From: Chloroflexota bacterium
GTDB taxonomy: Bacteria > Chloroflexota > Anaerolineae > Promineifilales > Promineifilaceae
Length of the DNA stretch: 64,000 nt
Direction: 5' to 3'
Assembly: GCA_017993775.1 (NCBI GenBank)
Contig: JAGOMA010000016.1
Span: 1 to 64,000 of the forward strand
Position 1 is the first letter of the stretch, and each line of letters opens with the position of its first letter. Shown here piece by piece: positions 1-8,852 of this stretch. Below the pieces are notes generated by a model. The model was given only the letters and a program-made list of their open reading frames with translations. It was not told the DNA's origin and did not search any database. The position numbers and the translations under genes are program-made.

Positions 1-140
1 AGATTGATAACACGAACTGGTTCTAAAATTGTAAAAGGAGGAGACGCTATGAGCGCAAGGTCAACCCCATGAATAAAAACCTACCCCACTCTCTGCGCCT
101 CTGCCCCTTTGCGTCAAATTATTTCCGAAGGAGGAATTGA
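1..140 (+). other. 5' flank of the aro genes with a possible minigene
   Basis: A strong Shine-Dalgarno (AAAGGAGGAG) precedes an ATG at 49 that opens only seven codons (MSARSTP, stop at 70-72). No aromatic codons are present, so it does not look like an attenuator leader for the aro genes. Bases from about 85 to 116 match the 'CGCCTCTGCCCCTTTGCG' type of intergenic repeat also seen near 36.0, 47.9, 48.9 and 56.0 kb. The minigene may be the start of a gene interrupted by that repeat. A second Shine-Dalgarno at about 128-135 serves aroH. Confidence 0.35.
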
Positions 141-617
141 ATGAAAAACGGCCGTACCCCACCCCCCATCTCCCCCAATGCCCCCCTGTTATGTCGGGGC
201 GTGCGCGGAGCCACTGTCGTGAGCGAAAACAGCGCCGAAGCCATCCTATTCGCCACCCGCGAACTGTTGTACACGATGGTTCAGGTCAACCAGATTGACC
301 CCGACATGGTCGCCAGCGCGTATTTCACCACCACCGAAGACATCACCGCCACGTATCCCGCCGTGGCCGCCCGCCAATTAGGCTGGTTCGATGTGCCCCT
401 GCTGTGCGGCCACGAAATGAATGTCACCAATGGCCTGCCCCACTGCATCCGTATTTTGCTCCACTGGAACACACCCAAATCCGCCAAAGAAATCATCCAC
501 GTGTACTTACACGAAGCCGCCGCGCTGCGACCAGACAAAGAAGACGTGCCGCCCGTGCCGGCCGAAGAAATAGAAATGGTCATGAAGCATTGGCAGCAAG
601 AAACAATCAGCCGATAA
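141..617 (+). CDS. aroH: Chorismate mutase, AroH class
   Basis: Monofunctional AroH-type chorismate mutase (chorismate to prephenate, branch point to Phe and Tyr), 158 residues, cytoplasmic. The family core begins near residue 19 (RGVRGATVV). By alignment from memory to the Bacillus enzyme, active-site residues are visible: Arg22, Glu92, Arg104, Tyr122 in HVYL and Arg130 in LRPD. The start at 141 has a good Shine-Dalgarno (GGAGG), but it gives about 17 extra N-terminal residues that the family normally lacks. These include an NGR tripeptide encoded by an ACGGCCGT copy at 148. DAHP synthase follows 51 bases downstream, consistent with an aromatic amino acid operon. Confidence 0.9.
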   Translation: MKNGRTPPPISPNAPLLCRGVRGATVVSENSAEAILFATRELLYTMVQVNQIDPDMVASAYFTTTEDITATYPAVAARQLGWFDVPLLCGHEMNVTNGLPHCIRILLHWNTPKSAKEIIHVYLHEAAALRPDKEDVPPVPAEEIEMVMKHWQQETISR

Positions 618-668
618 ACAAACGGGAAAAACCAACAGCTTACAGCTCAAAAAAAGGAAGAGAAGAAA

Positions 669-1748
669 ATGATAGTCGTGATGGAACCAACCGCAACAAA
701 AGAACAGGTGAATGCAATTATCGAACGGGTCGAGGCGGTGGGCTGCAAAACTCACCCCATCATTGGCGCGGAACGGACCGTGATCGGGGTGATTGGCGAC
801 GGCCGTGTCATTGACGCCCGTCAGATCGGCCGCATGATTGGCGTGGAAACCGTGATGCCCATCTCCAAACCCTACAAAGGAGCCAGCCGTGAATTTAAGC
901 CGCAAGACACCATCATCCAGGTGGGCAATGTCACCATTGGCGGCAAAGATTTGGTGATGATGGCCGGTCCCTGCTCGGTGGAAGGGCGCAGCCAGCTTTT
1001 GGAAGTGGCCCACGCCTGCAAAGAAGCCGGGGCGCATATTTTACGCGGCGGCGCTTACAAACCGCGCAGCTCACCCTACTCCTTTCAGGGATTGGGCGAG
1101 GAAGGGCTGCGGTATCTGGCGGAAGCCCGCGAGGCCACCGGCATGCCGGTGATCACCGAAGTGATGGAACCGGCGCTGGTGCCGCTGGTCTGCGACTACG
1201 CCGATATTTTGCAGGTGGGCGCGCGCAACATGCAAAATTACGCCCTGCTCAACGCCATCGGCAAATCCGGCCACCCGGTGCTGCTGAAACGCAGCTTCAG
1301 CGGCACAATCGAAGAGTGGCTGATGAGCGCCGAATACATTCTGAGCCACGGCAACAACAACGTCATGCTCTGCGAGCGCGGCATCCGCGCCAACGAGACA
1401 GAAACGCGCAACACGTTGGACATCAGCGCCGTGCCGGTGATTAAGCACCTGTCGCACCTGCCGATCATCGTCGACCCCAGCCACGCCACGGGCAAATGGG
1501 AGTACGTTGGGGCGACATCCAAAGCGGCCGTAGCCGCCGGGGCCGATGGCGTGATTCTGGAAGTACACCCCAAACCGGACGAGGCATGGTCCGACGGCCG
1601 TCAATCGCTAAAACCGGAAAAATACGCCGCTCTGGTGCAGGAAATGCGCGCTGTAGCCCTGGCTGTGGGCCGGAGCGTGCCTTCTAACCAGACAACTATC
1701 GGGCAAAACGGGCATGGCAAACGGCCGTTGCTCGTCCCCACGCCGTAA
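669..1748 (+). CDS. aroF: 3-deoxy-7-phosphoheptulonate (DAHP) synthase
   Basis: First enzyme of the shikimate pathway: condenses phosphoenolpyruvate and erythrose 4-phosphate. It has 359 residues: an N-terminal ferredoxin-like/ACT-type regulatory domain (about 1-70, Thermotoga-type class I-beta) followed by the TIM barrel with [39 protein letters not shown] and DPSHATG motifs. The metal and substrate residues of the family lie in these motifs. Shine-Dalgarno AAGGAAGAG lies just upstream. The last 20 or so residues after AVGRSV are a low-conservation tail that includes an ACGGCCGT-encoded KRPL. A long stem-loop at 1755-1809 probably ends the transcript. Confidence 0.95.
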   Translation: MIVVMEPTATKEQVNAIIERVEAVGCKTHPIIGAERTVIGVIGDGRVIDARQIGRMIGVETVMPISKPYKGASREFKPQDTIIQVGNVTIGGKDLVMMAGPCSVEGRSQLLEVAHACKEAGAHILRGGAYKPRSSPYSFQGLGEEGLRYLAEAREATGMPVITEVMEPALVPLVCDYADILQVGARNMQNYALLNAIGKSGHPVLLKRSFSGTIEEWLMSAEYILSHGNNNVMLCERGIRANETETRNTLDISAVPVIKHLSHLPIIVDPSHATGKWEYVGATSKAAVAAGADGVILEVHPKPDEAWSDGRQSLKPEKYAALVQEMRAVALAVGRSVPSNQTTIGQNGHGKRPLLVPTP

Positions 1749-1754
1749 ATGATG

Positions 1755-1809
1755 CGTGATACGTGATGCCTGATGCGTGCCCGCCACGCATCACGCATCA
1801 CGTATCACG
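1755..1809. terminator. 24-bp stem-loop, GATGCGTGA family
   Basis: Bases 1755-1769 pair with 1795-1809 (15 bp). After one C-C mismatch, 1771-1779 pair with 1785-1793 (9 bp), leaving a five-base loop. The arms are built of GATGCGTGA/GATACGTGA units and the right arm continues as further TATCACG repeats. There is no T-run, so termination is inferred from the position after aroF. A sister element lies at 5906-5961. Confidence 0.6.
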
Positions 1810-2036
1810 TATCACGTATCACGCTTCCCCTCTACGCCCCATCTCCAAAACAAAATAAGAGGCTGTGCCGGAATACGGCCGTTTCTCCCGTTTATCTATT
1901 CAGACAAGCATCACATTTTCGGGAGGTGATCGACAGCCATTCTTTTTTAGCCCCCATTTCTGGCCCACAAAGCACATGACCCTTGCTCCCACAGCTTACC
2001 AACTACATGCAGTCCTTTTTTGTTTCAGGAGAAACC

Positions 2037-4133
2037 ATGCGAAAAATTATTTTGCAAATCGGAATTGGATTTCTGCTCATCCTCGGTCTTGTTTTGGTCG
2101 TTGTTCCCAGCACCGGCCACGCCCAACCTCAACCCCCAACAGCCCCAGACCAAATCAACAGCCCGGAAGACGACGGCGGCACCGCCGAAATCGGCGTGGA
2201 GTGGATTACCGATTGGCCCGGCACGGCCGACGACCGCGCCAACTGGTATTACTCAGCCAACAATCTTTACAACGAATTAGGCGGCGCTGGTTGGATCAAA
2301 CGTTTTAACTATGGCAACACCAACGCCTGGGAAAAAGATTTTAAGGCCGCCATGTACGGCGGCATCAACGATACAGTGATCGACAGCGTAGACCTGGCGA
2401 TGATCGGCACGCACGGCTCTAGCGCCTGGGATACGCGCTACGGCAAAACCCTCAGCTCGGTTTATTTCAGCTCCAATCACGACGATTGGCACCTGTCGCC
2501 CGGCGAGGCGTACCGCGCTTTCGGCAACAACGACCTGGAATGGCTGGCCTTCGATTCGTGCAGCGTGCTGCGCGACGACAGCATGTATTACTGGCACGAA
2601 ACGTTCGACGGCCTGCATCTGATGTTGGGCTTCGCCAACACCATGTACGTGGTGTATCCCGGTGATGGCGGCGTGTGGGGCGACCAGATGCAACAAAAGG
2701 GCTGGTGGATTTTTGGGCATGGAGCTAAAACGGTGACGCAGGCGTGGTTTACGGCCGTTGAAGACCAGCAACCCTCCGGCGTCCGCGCCCGCGTCCTGGC
2801 CGAAACTTTAGACAGTTACAACGACTACATCTGGGGCCAGGGCTATGTCAGCCCGGACTACCCCAACAACGGCGCGTACTGGTATTGGGACCACGTCTCC
2901 GGCACGCCTGAGCCGCTGGCCTTAACGGCCGTGCCCACCTCTCTGCCCATCATCACCATCAACCAGCGCCCGGTAGACCAAACCTACACCGCCGAAGTCG
3001 GGCGGGCTTTCGGCCTGACCGGCGATGTCTTCCAATCCGGCGATGGCTCAGTCTTTGTGATGGTCGGCGGCCCCAACGACAATTTACAGCTCCGTGTGGA
3101 TGCAGCCAGCGGCGGCTTCTTCTTCCAGAATTTAGACGAACTGTGGACCGACCCGGAACGGCCCCGCTCGCTCCCGCAATCCACACGTGAGGCAGCCGCG
3201 CTTGTCAGCAACTTCCTGGCGCAAAACGATTTTCTGCCCGGCGCGTTTGATTTTGATCCGCAAATTCCGCCCACCATCGAGTTGGAAGGGCCAACCGACG
3301 GCTTGCTGCTGCCAGCCTTGCAAATCGCTGCCACCACACCGACCACCCCCACCAATTACGCCGTTCACTACGCCCGCACCGTCGATATTGGCGGCGGGCA
3401 GCGGCTGTCGATTGTCGGCCCCGGTTCGCGCCAGAACGTGTATGTAGGCGACAATGGCGACATTATCGCCTTCAAGGGCGGCTGGCGGTCGTTGAATTTG
3501 CAACCGGGCATGCAAATTCAGGCATCTACGGCCGTTACCGTCCCCATCAAAACCGCCACCGAAGCCTGGGACCAATTCCTGGCCGACCCCACCATTGCCC
3601 TGGCGCAGCTCCCCATCGCCGATACCTACGACACCACCGGACAGCCAGAACCAACATTGGCCTACTACGAACAACCCCAGGTCCTCAACCAAAATGAGTT
3701 GATCCCTGTCTGGATTTTCCAGGCCAATTTATACGTCGACGACGCCAATGCCCCTGGCGGGCAAGCGTTAGTCACCGAAAACAGCAAAATCTACATCCCG
3801 GCCGCCGCCGACCCGGCAACGCTGCCCAAAGCCAGCATCACCAGCCCGACCACCGGCCTGATTGTGATGCCCGGCGAAGCCCTAGACCTGGCCGGCGAAG
3901 TCACCGGCGGGCAAGGGCCATACACGTTTGATTGGTCGGCAGGCATTGATGGCGCTCTGGGAACCGGACCAACGGTGAACGGCGTCACCTTAACGCCCGA
4001 TTTGCGAGCCAGCGGTTTGCAGCCGACAACCATCACGCTGCGGGTAATTGACGGCAACGGGGCCATCAGCACGGCCGAAGTGACCGTGATTGTGATGACG
4101 CCTGTCTATCTGCCCATGTTGGCGCAAAACTAG
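2037..4133 (+). CDS. Secreted DUF6345-type protein with possible caspase-like His/Cys pair
   Basis: 698-residue exported protein. The chosen start at 2037 follows a Shine-Dalgarno (AGGAGAAACC) and gives a clean signal peptide: RKI, a hydrophobic run, then AxA-like GHAQ. Residues about 50-230 resemble the DUF6345 family. They contain a GTHGSS motif (His126) and a DSCSVL motif (Cys175), the spacing and context expected of a clan CD (caspase/gingipain) dyad; protease activity is inference only. The middle is unassigned. The C-terminal ~100 residues look like an Ig/PKD-type domain (ITSPTTGLIVMPGEALDL). The protein ends PVYLPMLAQN, a tail type also seen in the secreted protein at 35300-35986. Confidence 0.7.
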   Translation: MRKIILQIGIGFLLILGLVLVVVPSTGHAQPQPPTAPDQINSPEDDGGTAEIGVEWITDWPGTADDRANWYYSANNLYNELGGAGWIKRFNYGNTNAWEKDFKAAMYGGINDTVIDSVDLAMIGTHGSSAWDTRYGKTLSSVYFSSNHDDWHLSPGEAYRAFGNNDLEWLAFDSCSVLRDDSMYYWHETFDGLHLMLGFANTMYVVYPGDGGVWGDQMQQKGWWIFGHGAKTVTQAWFTAVEDQQPSGVRARVLAETLDSYNDYIWGQGYVSPDYPNNGAYWYWDHVSGTPEPLALTAVPTSLPIITINQRPVDQTYTAEVGRAFGLTGDVFQSGDGSVFVMVGGPNDNLQLRVDAASGGFFFQNLDELWTDPERPRSLPQSTREAAALVSNFLAQNDFLPGAFDFDPQIPPTIELEGPTDGLLLPALQIAATTPTTPTNYAVHYARTVDIGGGQRLSIVGPGSRQNVYVGDNGDIIAFKGGWRSLNLQPGMQIQASTAVTVPIKTATEAWDQFLADPTIALAQLPIADTYDTTGQPEPTLAYYEQPQVLNQNELIPVWIFQANLYVDDANAPGGQALVTENSKIYIPAAADPATLPKASITSPTTGLIVMPGEALDLAGEVTGGQGPYTFDWSAGIDGALGTGPTVNGVTLTPDLRASGLQPTTITLRVIDGNGAISTAEVTVIVMTPVYLPMLAQN

Positions 4134-4149
4134 CGGCTTTTAGGAATGG

Positions 4150-4184
4150 TAGATGGGTCCAATCGCCAAGATTGGACCCATCTA
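4150..4184. terminator. 15-bp stem-loop, GGTCCAATC family
   Basis: Perfect inverted repeat: 4150-4164 pairs with 4170-4184 around a five-base loop, 17 bases after the preceding stop codon. The arms share the core GGTCCAATC/GATTGGACC with 7177-7207 and 48803-48836. A short T-run is lacking. Confidence 0.6.
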
Positions 4185-4273
4185 TCCGCCAAACCGACCC
4201 TGCCTGGGTGGAGATAAAATTTAGGGCGGAACGGCCGTCTCATGCTATACTTTGCGCCCAAAAGGAAGCAAAA

Positions 4274-5908
4274 ATGGCCCCACCCTCACCCAACACCTTC
4301 ACCAACCCCATCCTGCCCGGCGGCTACCCCGATCCCTCCATTTGCCGCGTCGGCGATGATTTTTATCTGGTCAATTCCTCGTTCGAGTATTTCCCTGGCC
4401 TGCCCCTGCATCACAGCAAGGATTTGGTGAACTGGGAACTGGTTGGTTACGGGCTGCACCGCGAAGATCAGTGCACCGGCGAGATGAATCTGGTAGACGT
4501 GCAGTCACGCGGCGGCATCCATGCGCCGACGCTCCGCCATCACGAAGGCACGTTTTATCTCATCACCACCAACGTCTACGTACCACCCGGCGATAATCAA
4601 CCCACCCAATTCATCAACTTCATCCTCACCGCCCAGGAGATTGCCGGTCCCTGGTCAGAGCCGCACATTTTGGTCGGCGCGCCGGGCATCGACCCCGACA
4701 TCTTTTTCGATACGGATGGCAAAGTGTGGGTCGCGGGAACCCATTCACCGGCAACGCCCAATTTCCCCGGCGAAGGCGAAATCTGGCTGCAAGAAATCGA
4801 CGTGGCCGACTGGCGGCTCACTGGCGAGCGCCATTTCCTGTGGCGCGGGGCCTGCGGCGGGGTGTGGGTGGAAGGGCCGCACCTGTACAAACAAGACGGC
4901 CGTTATTACCTCCTGGTCGCGGAAGGCGGCACCAGCTTCAACCATGCCGTGATGGTGGCCGTCAGCGACGCCATCACCGGACCGTACACGCCCAACCCGC
5001 GCAACCCCATTTTGTCCACGCGCCATCTTTCCTACGACAACTGGGTCAACAGCGTGGGGCATGGCGACATGGTGGCATTGGCCGACGGCCGTTGGTTCAT
5101 GGTCGCCCTGGGAATCCGCAGCGAGTCCGGGCGCGGGTCGAACATGGGGCGCGAAACCCACCTGATTCCGGTGACCTGGGAACGCGAACCCTTTGAATGG
5201 CAGGAAATCAAGTACGAATGGCCGGTCTGCGCCCCGGCCACCGGGCGCGTGGAGCGATTTGCGCCGCTGCCGCTGCCCAACACCCGGCAGAATCGCAGCG
5301 ATGCTTTTTTTGACGATTTCTCGCTGGCCGCGCGGCGCCTCGAATGGAATTTCCGACGCGTGCCCCTGCCCGAGACCTACTCGCTGCACACGCGTGAAAA
5401 TCACCTGCGCCTGTTCGCCAGACCGGAGGATTTTGAGGAACGAGGGCGGTGTAGTTTCATGGGGTTCCGGCAAAAAGAGAGCGATTTTACCTATGCCGCC
5501 AGCATGGAATTTTGGCCAGACAGCGACCATGTAGAGGCGGGCATTGTCTTGTTCCAGCAAGACAATCTCTGGCTGAAGATGGCGGTGCGACGGGAAAACG
5601 GCCGTTACCACCTCCGCCTGGTTTTTGCCGCCCCCGACACACCCCCCGCACTGTTGGCCGAGGCAACCCTGTCCCACTACTCCGGCGAGATTATCCTTCA
5701 GGTTGTGGCGCGCGACGGCCGTTACCGCTACACCTACTCATTGGACAACGGCGTTAGCTATCAACCATTGGCCGAAACAGCGGCAAACCTGATTCTTAGC
5801 CGTGGTTACACCGGCGCATATTTAGGCCTTTTTGCCACCAGCAACGGCCAGATCACACAGACTTACGCCGATTTCGATTGGGTGCGGTGCGTGATGGGTG
5901 AGGCGTGA
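4274..5908 (+). CDS. Glycoside hydrolase family 43 (beta-xylosidase/arabinofuranosidase-like)
   Basis: 544-residue GH43 enzyme without a signal peptide, so probably cytoplasmic, cleaving xylo- or arabino-oligosaccharides. The start at 4274 has Shine-Dalgarno AAGGAAG and leads directly into the family N-terminus (NPILPGGYPDPS). The five-bladed propeller (about 10-320) shows the expected acidic triad: Asp in YPDPS, Asp in GIDPDIFF and the general acid Glu in WVEGPHLYK. The C-terminal ~200 residues form the beta-sandwich typical of GH43 xylosidases (MGFRQKESDFTYAASMEF). Four octamer copies lie inside the gene. The stop codon falls within the left arm of the stem-loop that follows. Confidence 0.88.
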   Translation: MAPPSPNTFTNPILPGGYPDPSICRVGDDFYLVNSSFEYFPGLPLHHSKDLVNWELVGYGLHREDQCTGEMNLVDVQSRGGIHAPTLRHHEGTFYLITTNVYVPPGDNQPTQFINFILTAQEIAGPWSEPHILVGAPGIDPDIFFDTDGKVWVAGTHSPATPNFPGEGEIWLQEIDVADWRLTGERHFLWRGACGGVWVEGPHLYKQDGRYYLLVAEGGTSFNHAVMVAVSDAITGPYTPNPRNPILSTRHLSYDNWVNSVGHGDMVALADGRWFMVALGIRSESGRGSNMGRETHLIPVTWEREPFEWQEIKYEWPVCAPATGRVERFAPLPLPNTRQNRSDAFFDDFSLAARRLEWNFRRVPLPETYSLHTRENHLRLFARPEDFEERGRCSFMGFRQKESDFTYAASMEFWPDSDHVEAGIVLFQQDNLWLKMAVRRENGRYHLRLVFAAPDTPPALLAEATLSHYSGEIILQVVARDGRYRYTYSLDNGVSYQPLAETAANLILSRGYTGAYLGLFATSNGQITQTYADFDWVRCVMGEA

Positions 5909-5966
5909 GGCGTGAGGCGTGATGCGTGATGTACGAGTCACGCATCACGCCTCACGCCTCATTTTT
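5906..5966. terminator. 24-bp perfect stem-loop with T-run
   Basis: Bases 5906-5929 pair perfectly with 5938-5961 around an eight-base loop, followed by TTTTT. The repeat unit is GAGGCGTGA/GATGCGTGA, the same family as 1755-1809. It lies between two convergent genes and includes the stop codon of the GH43 gene, so it probably terminates that transcript. Confidence 0.8.
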
Positions 5967-7117
5967 CATCTGCCCCACAAGCCAAACCCGGCGTTCCGCC
6001 GTTCCTCGCGGCGGCGGTGCTGCTCGTGGATTTCTTGGACGTGGGCAGCTTTTTCCAGGACGGCCGTTTCCAGCCAAATTTTGCCGTTTTCGGCCGTGGC
6101 CACGCTGCCCGCGCCGTAAGCCCCCGTCGCCGTGTCGTCGTCCCAGGGTGGATTGGCTGCCAGCGAGCCGCCCTCAATCCAATCCATGTAATAATTCTCC
6201 GTGGTGATAAAGTCCGTCTCGTCCACCACCCGCGCCATGTGGGTTAAATCTGGCCGCAAATGAAGAATCATCGCCGTCTCCAACTCTCCGGCATGACCCA
6301 TGCCGCCCCGCGCCGAACGGCGATATTTCTCGATGGCCGCCGCGCCCAGGCTGCCCGACGTGTGCAGCCAGGCGGTGGCGCAAAACATGCGCCGGTGGCG
6401 CTCCCCGGCATATTTGATGGTATTGACCAGAAACGAGACGTTACCGCCGTGACCGCTCATCAGGTACAGCTTGCTAAACCCACGCCCGGCCAGCACGTCA
6501 ATCACCCCCAGCCAGAAATCCTCGAAGGCGCGGCCGCCGCAGTTGAGTGTGCCGGCAAACGCCTGCCGGTGGGTGCTGACGCCGTAGGGGAAGACGGGCA
6601 AAGACGTGGCGAGGTGGGGGATGGAAACGGCCGTTTCCCGCCCAATATGCCCAATAATCAATGTATCCGTCGCCAGCGGCAGGTGAAACCCATGCTGCTC
6701 CGTATGCCCGATGGGGATAAGCGCCACCTTGTCCAGCGCGCCCGGTCCTGGCAGCAAGGGTTCAGGAGTGAATTGAGAACCATGCGGCAAGGCAATCCGC
6801 TGTGCCCCCAACCCCAAATCCACGGCCTGCGGCGTCAGGGCAAATACCCGCGAAAAGCCATCCTCACGCAAACTGTCCAGCAAATTGGCCACCAACTGCC
6901 CCAGCAGCGCTTCCGGCACAGCCAGCCCGCTGCCCCGCCAGCCAAACGGGATCGGCGGCAGCAGCCCCACCCGCGCCGGCTCGCCCAACGCGCTTGCCAG
7001 CCGCGTCCGGTCATATCCCTCCCCCAACGGCAGTACCAACGGCGTGTCGCGCGGCAAAGCGGCCACGTCCGGCCAGGTTAATTCCTCGTAGCTAAAAAAA
7101 TCAGTCGTCGTGGGCAT
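5966..7117 (-). CDS. Creatininase-family hydrolase with a degenerate N-terminal copy of the domain
   Basis: 383 residues; the start at 7117 follows a double Shine-Dalgarno (AAGGAGAAGGAG). The C-terminal ~260 residues are a normal creatininase/creatinine amidohydrolase domain with the metal-site motifs IPIGHTEQHGFHLPLATD, a GHGGN motif and GHAGELET. Such enzymes hydrolyse amide bonds in small cyclic or formamide substrates using a two-metal centre. The N-terminal ~130 residues (LVLPLGEGYD, LPPIPFGWRGSG, LLDSLREDGFSRVFALTP) look like a decayed first half of the same fold with the metal ligands lost. The substrate cannot be deduced; neighbours give no pathway. Confidence 0.8.
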   Translation of the reverse strand: MPTTTDFFSYEELTWPDVAALPRDTPLVLPLGEGYDRTRLASALGEPARVGLLPPIPFGWRGSGLAVPEALLGQLVANLLDSLREDGFSRVFALTPQAVDLGLGAQRIALPHGSQFTPEPLLPGPGALDKVALIPIGHTEQHGFHLPLATDTLIIGHIGRETAVSIPHLATSLPVFPYGVSTHRQAFAGTLNCGGRAFEDFWLGVIDVLAGRGFSKLYLMSGHGGNVSFLVNTIKYAGERHRRMFCATAWLHTSGSLGAAAIEKYRRSARGGMGHAGELETAMILHLRPDLTHMARVVDETDFITTENYYMDWIEGGSLAANPPWDDDTATGAYGAGSVATAENGKIWLETAVLEKAAHVQEIHEQHRRREERRNAGFGLWGR

Positions 7118-7176
7118 ATACAAGCTCCTTCTCCTTATGCTAAAATGACACACTTGGCTTTCTGTTTCGTAAATAA

Positions 7177-7207
7177 GATTGGTCCAATCTCAGAGATTGG
7201 ACCAATC
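7177..7207. repeat. 14-bp stem-loop, GGTCCAATC family
   Basis: Bases 7177-7190 pair perfectly with 7194-7207 around a three-base loop. It lies between divergent genes, so it cannot be a simple terminator of either. The right arm ends 13 bases before the ATG at 7221. It shares its arms with 4150-4184 and 48803-48836. Confidence 0.7.
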
Positions 7208-7220
7208 GGTAAGGTGGGAC

Positions 7221-8051
7221 ATGCGTGACGATCATATTCTTCCTGTTACACGCTGGGTGGCTGGGCTGGTAGTGCCCATCCTGGCGCTGGCCTTCATTAT
7301 CCTCTACTTCCTCCCCCACCGCACCGGCGATTTCTTCGCCTGGACCATCAAACCGACGATGACGCCGATGATGATGGGCGCGGGCTATCTGGCCGGGGCC
7401 TATTTCTTTGTGCGGGTCGTATTGGCCAAGAAATGGCATCACGTCGCCCTGGGCTTCCCGGCGGTGACCGCTTTTGTCTGGTTCATGGCCTTTGCCACGA
7501 TTTTACATTGGGACAAGTTCAATCACAGCCACCCCGCCTTTATTGCCTGGCTGATTTTGTACGCCGTCACCCCGTTCCTCATCCCGGCGCTGTGGTGGTT
7601 TAACCGCCAAACCGACCCCGGCCTGCCGGACACGCCGGACGCCGTGATTGCCCCGGCGGTCCGCGCCATCATGGGCGTGATTGGGGCCATCAATCTGGGC
7701 AACGCCTTTTTGATGATGCTGTTTCCGGCGCTGTTTATTCCCATCTGGCCCTGGACGTTGTCGCCGCTGACAGCGCGGGTGGTGGCCGGCTGGTTTGCGC
7801 TGCCCGGCGTGGTCGCCCTGGGCGTGGCCGCCGACTCACGCTGGAGCGCGGCGCGCATCACGCTGCAAAGCCAGATATTTGGCATTGGCCTGATTTTGGT
7901 GGCGGTGGTTCGCGCCTGGGGGGAATTTGACACAAGCAAACCGGCGACCTGGGTATTTGTCGGCGGCCTGACGGCGCTGCTGCTGGTGGTGGCGGGGGTG
8001 TATGCGTGGGAAACGGCCGTTACCCCCAAGCCAGACTCCCCACCGGATTAA
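7221..8051 (+). CDS. Polytopic membrane protein of unknown function
   Basis: 276 residues with about eight hydrophobic segments (for example VAGLVVPILALAFIILYFL and FVGGLTALLLVVAGVYAW). No catalytic or transport motif is recognised. The start at 7221 follows a weak AAGGTGGG and is preceded by the 7177-7207 stem-loop. The C-terminus carries the octamer-encoded ETAV. Transcribed divergently from the creatininase-like gene. Confidence 0.65.
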   Translation: MRDDHILPVTRWVAGLVVPILALAFIILYFLPHRTGDFFAWTIKPTMTPMMMGAGYLAGAYFFVRVVLAKKWHHVALGFPAVTAFVWFMAFATILHWDKFNHSHPAFIAWLILYAVTPFLIPALWWFNRQTDPGLPDTPDAVIAPAVRAIMGVIGAINLGNAFLMMLFPALFIPIWPWTLSPLTARVVAGWFALPGVVALGVAADSRWSAARITLQSQIFGIGLILVAVVRAWGEFDTSKPATWVFVGGLTALLLVVAGVYAWETAVTPKPDSPPD

Positions 8052-8067
8052 TCAACCGCTCCTGGTT

Positions 8068-8553
8068 TCATTCCCCAGCGGAGCGCAACACATAGTCATA
8101 AAGTGGGTCACTGATCCAAAACCCGGCTTTTTCTCTCAAGCTGCGCAAGAGGGGTTCAACGGCCGTAATAAAACCCTTTTCCTTTGCTTCAATCAACAAG
8201 CCCAGCAAACCAGTATATTCAAGGTTAAACTGCTGGGCGACGGCGCGCGCTTTACGCTCATCAATCAACAGCAAGTCAGCTCCGAGTTCAATAGCCAGGG
8301 CTATCGCCTCCGATTCCCCTCTGTCTAACTGCAAGCGCAGGGCGATAACAAGTGAATCATTCCTGACCTGCCTGACTGTAAGCCACGGCAAACTGCGAAT
8401 TTGCTGCGAACCAGGCATCCCCTGTCCCTTCAGCACCAATTCATCGTGAACGGCCTGAGGAATCACGACCTCGCCATACAATTCCGTAAGGATCTCAAGC
8501 TGGCTAATTATCGCCATATTCATCAATGGCGAGGTGTCACTTACCACAATCAT
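8068..8553 (-). CDS. PIN-like toxin, DUF3368 family
   Basis: 161 residues resembling DUF3368 PIN-domain nucleases: N-terminal VSDTSPL with the first acidic residue, a central RGESEAIALAIELGAD acidic motif, and LLIDERKAR. Such proteins are predicted RNases neutralised by a UPF0175 partner. It overlaps the upstream small gene by four bases (ATGA), the usual antitoxin-toxin order. Confidence 0.85.
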   Translation of the reverse strand: MIVVSDTSPLMNMAIISQLEILTELYGEVVIPQAVHDELVLKGQGMPGSQQIRSLPWLTVRQVRNDSLVIALRLQLDRGESEAIALAIELGADLLLIDERKARAVAQQFNLEYTGLLGLLIEAKEKGFITAVEPLLRSLREKAGFWISDPLYDYVLRSAGE

Positions 8554-8795
8554 AATCGGCCAAGTTTATGCAGCGTTTGCAAATCCGCCTCAAATTCAGC
8601 TATATCATAGTGCACCGGGATCTGGCGGCTGGCCAATAAAGCCTGGAACTGCCATTGAGGCAACTGCGCCAATGTACTTGCCTGCCCTAAACTCAGCTTA
8701 TCGAGTTGAAATAGCAGCACGGCAATTTCCTGGCGCAGTTCAGACTCCGTCATACGTGTGGACTGTAAAATCTCATCTGGTATTAAAATGCCCAT
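8550..8795 (-). CDS. UPF0175 family antitoxin
   Basis: 81 residues with the UPF0175 pattern: LRQEIAVLLFQLDKLSLGQASTLAQLPQWQFQALLASRQIPVHY split over a helix-turn-helix-like region. It is expected to bind the PIN-like toxin and autoregulate. It lies upstream of, and overlaps, the toxin gene. Confidence 0.85.
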   Translation of the reverse strand: MGILIPDEILQSTRMTESELRQEIAVLLFQLDKLSLGQASTLAQLPQWQFQALLASRQIPVHYDIAEFEADLQTLHKLGRL

Positions 8796-8852
8796 CTGTC
8801 ATCCACCTTCCAAGACAATTTATTTAGCAAGTATAACATGCCTTCCATCAGG

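Noticed and set aside
49..72. Seven-codon leader peptide as an attenuator of the aro genes
   Set aside because: The codons contain no Phe, Tyr or Trp and no terminator/antiterminator pair is visible before aroH.
4745..5677. 310-codon antisense frame in the GH43 gene
   Set aside because: Shadow of a well-supported glycosidase; no family motif and no ribosome-binding site.
6260..7081. 273-codon frame opposite the creatininase-like gene
   Set aside because: Arg/Gln/Pro-rich shadow with no recognisable domain.
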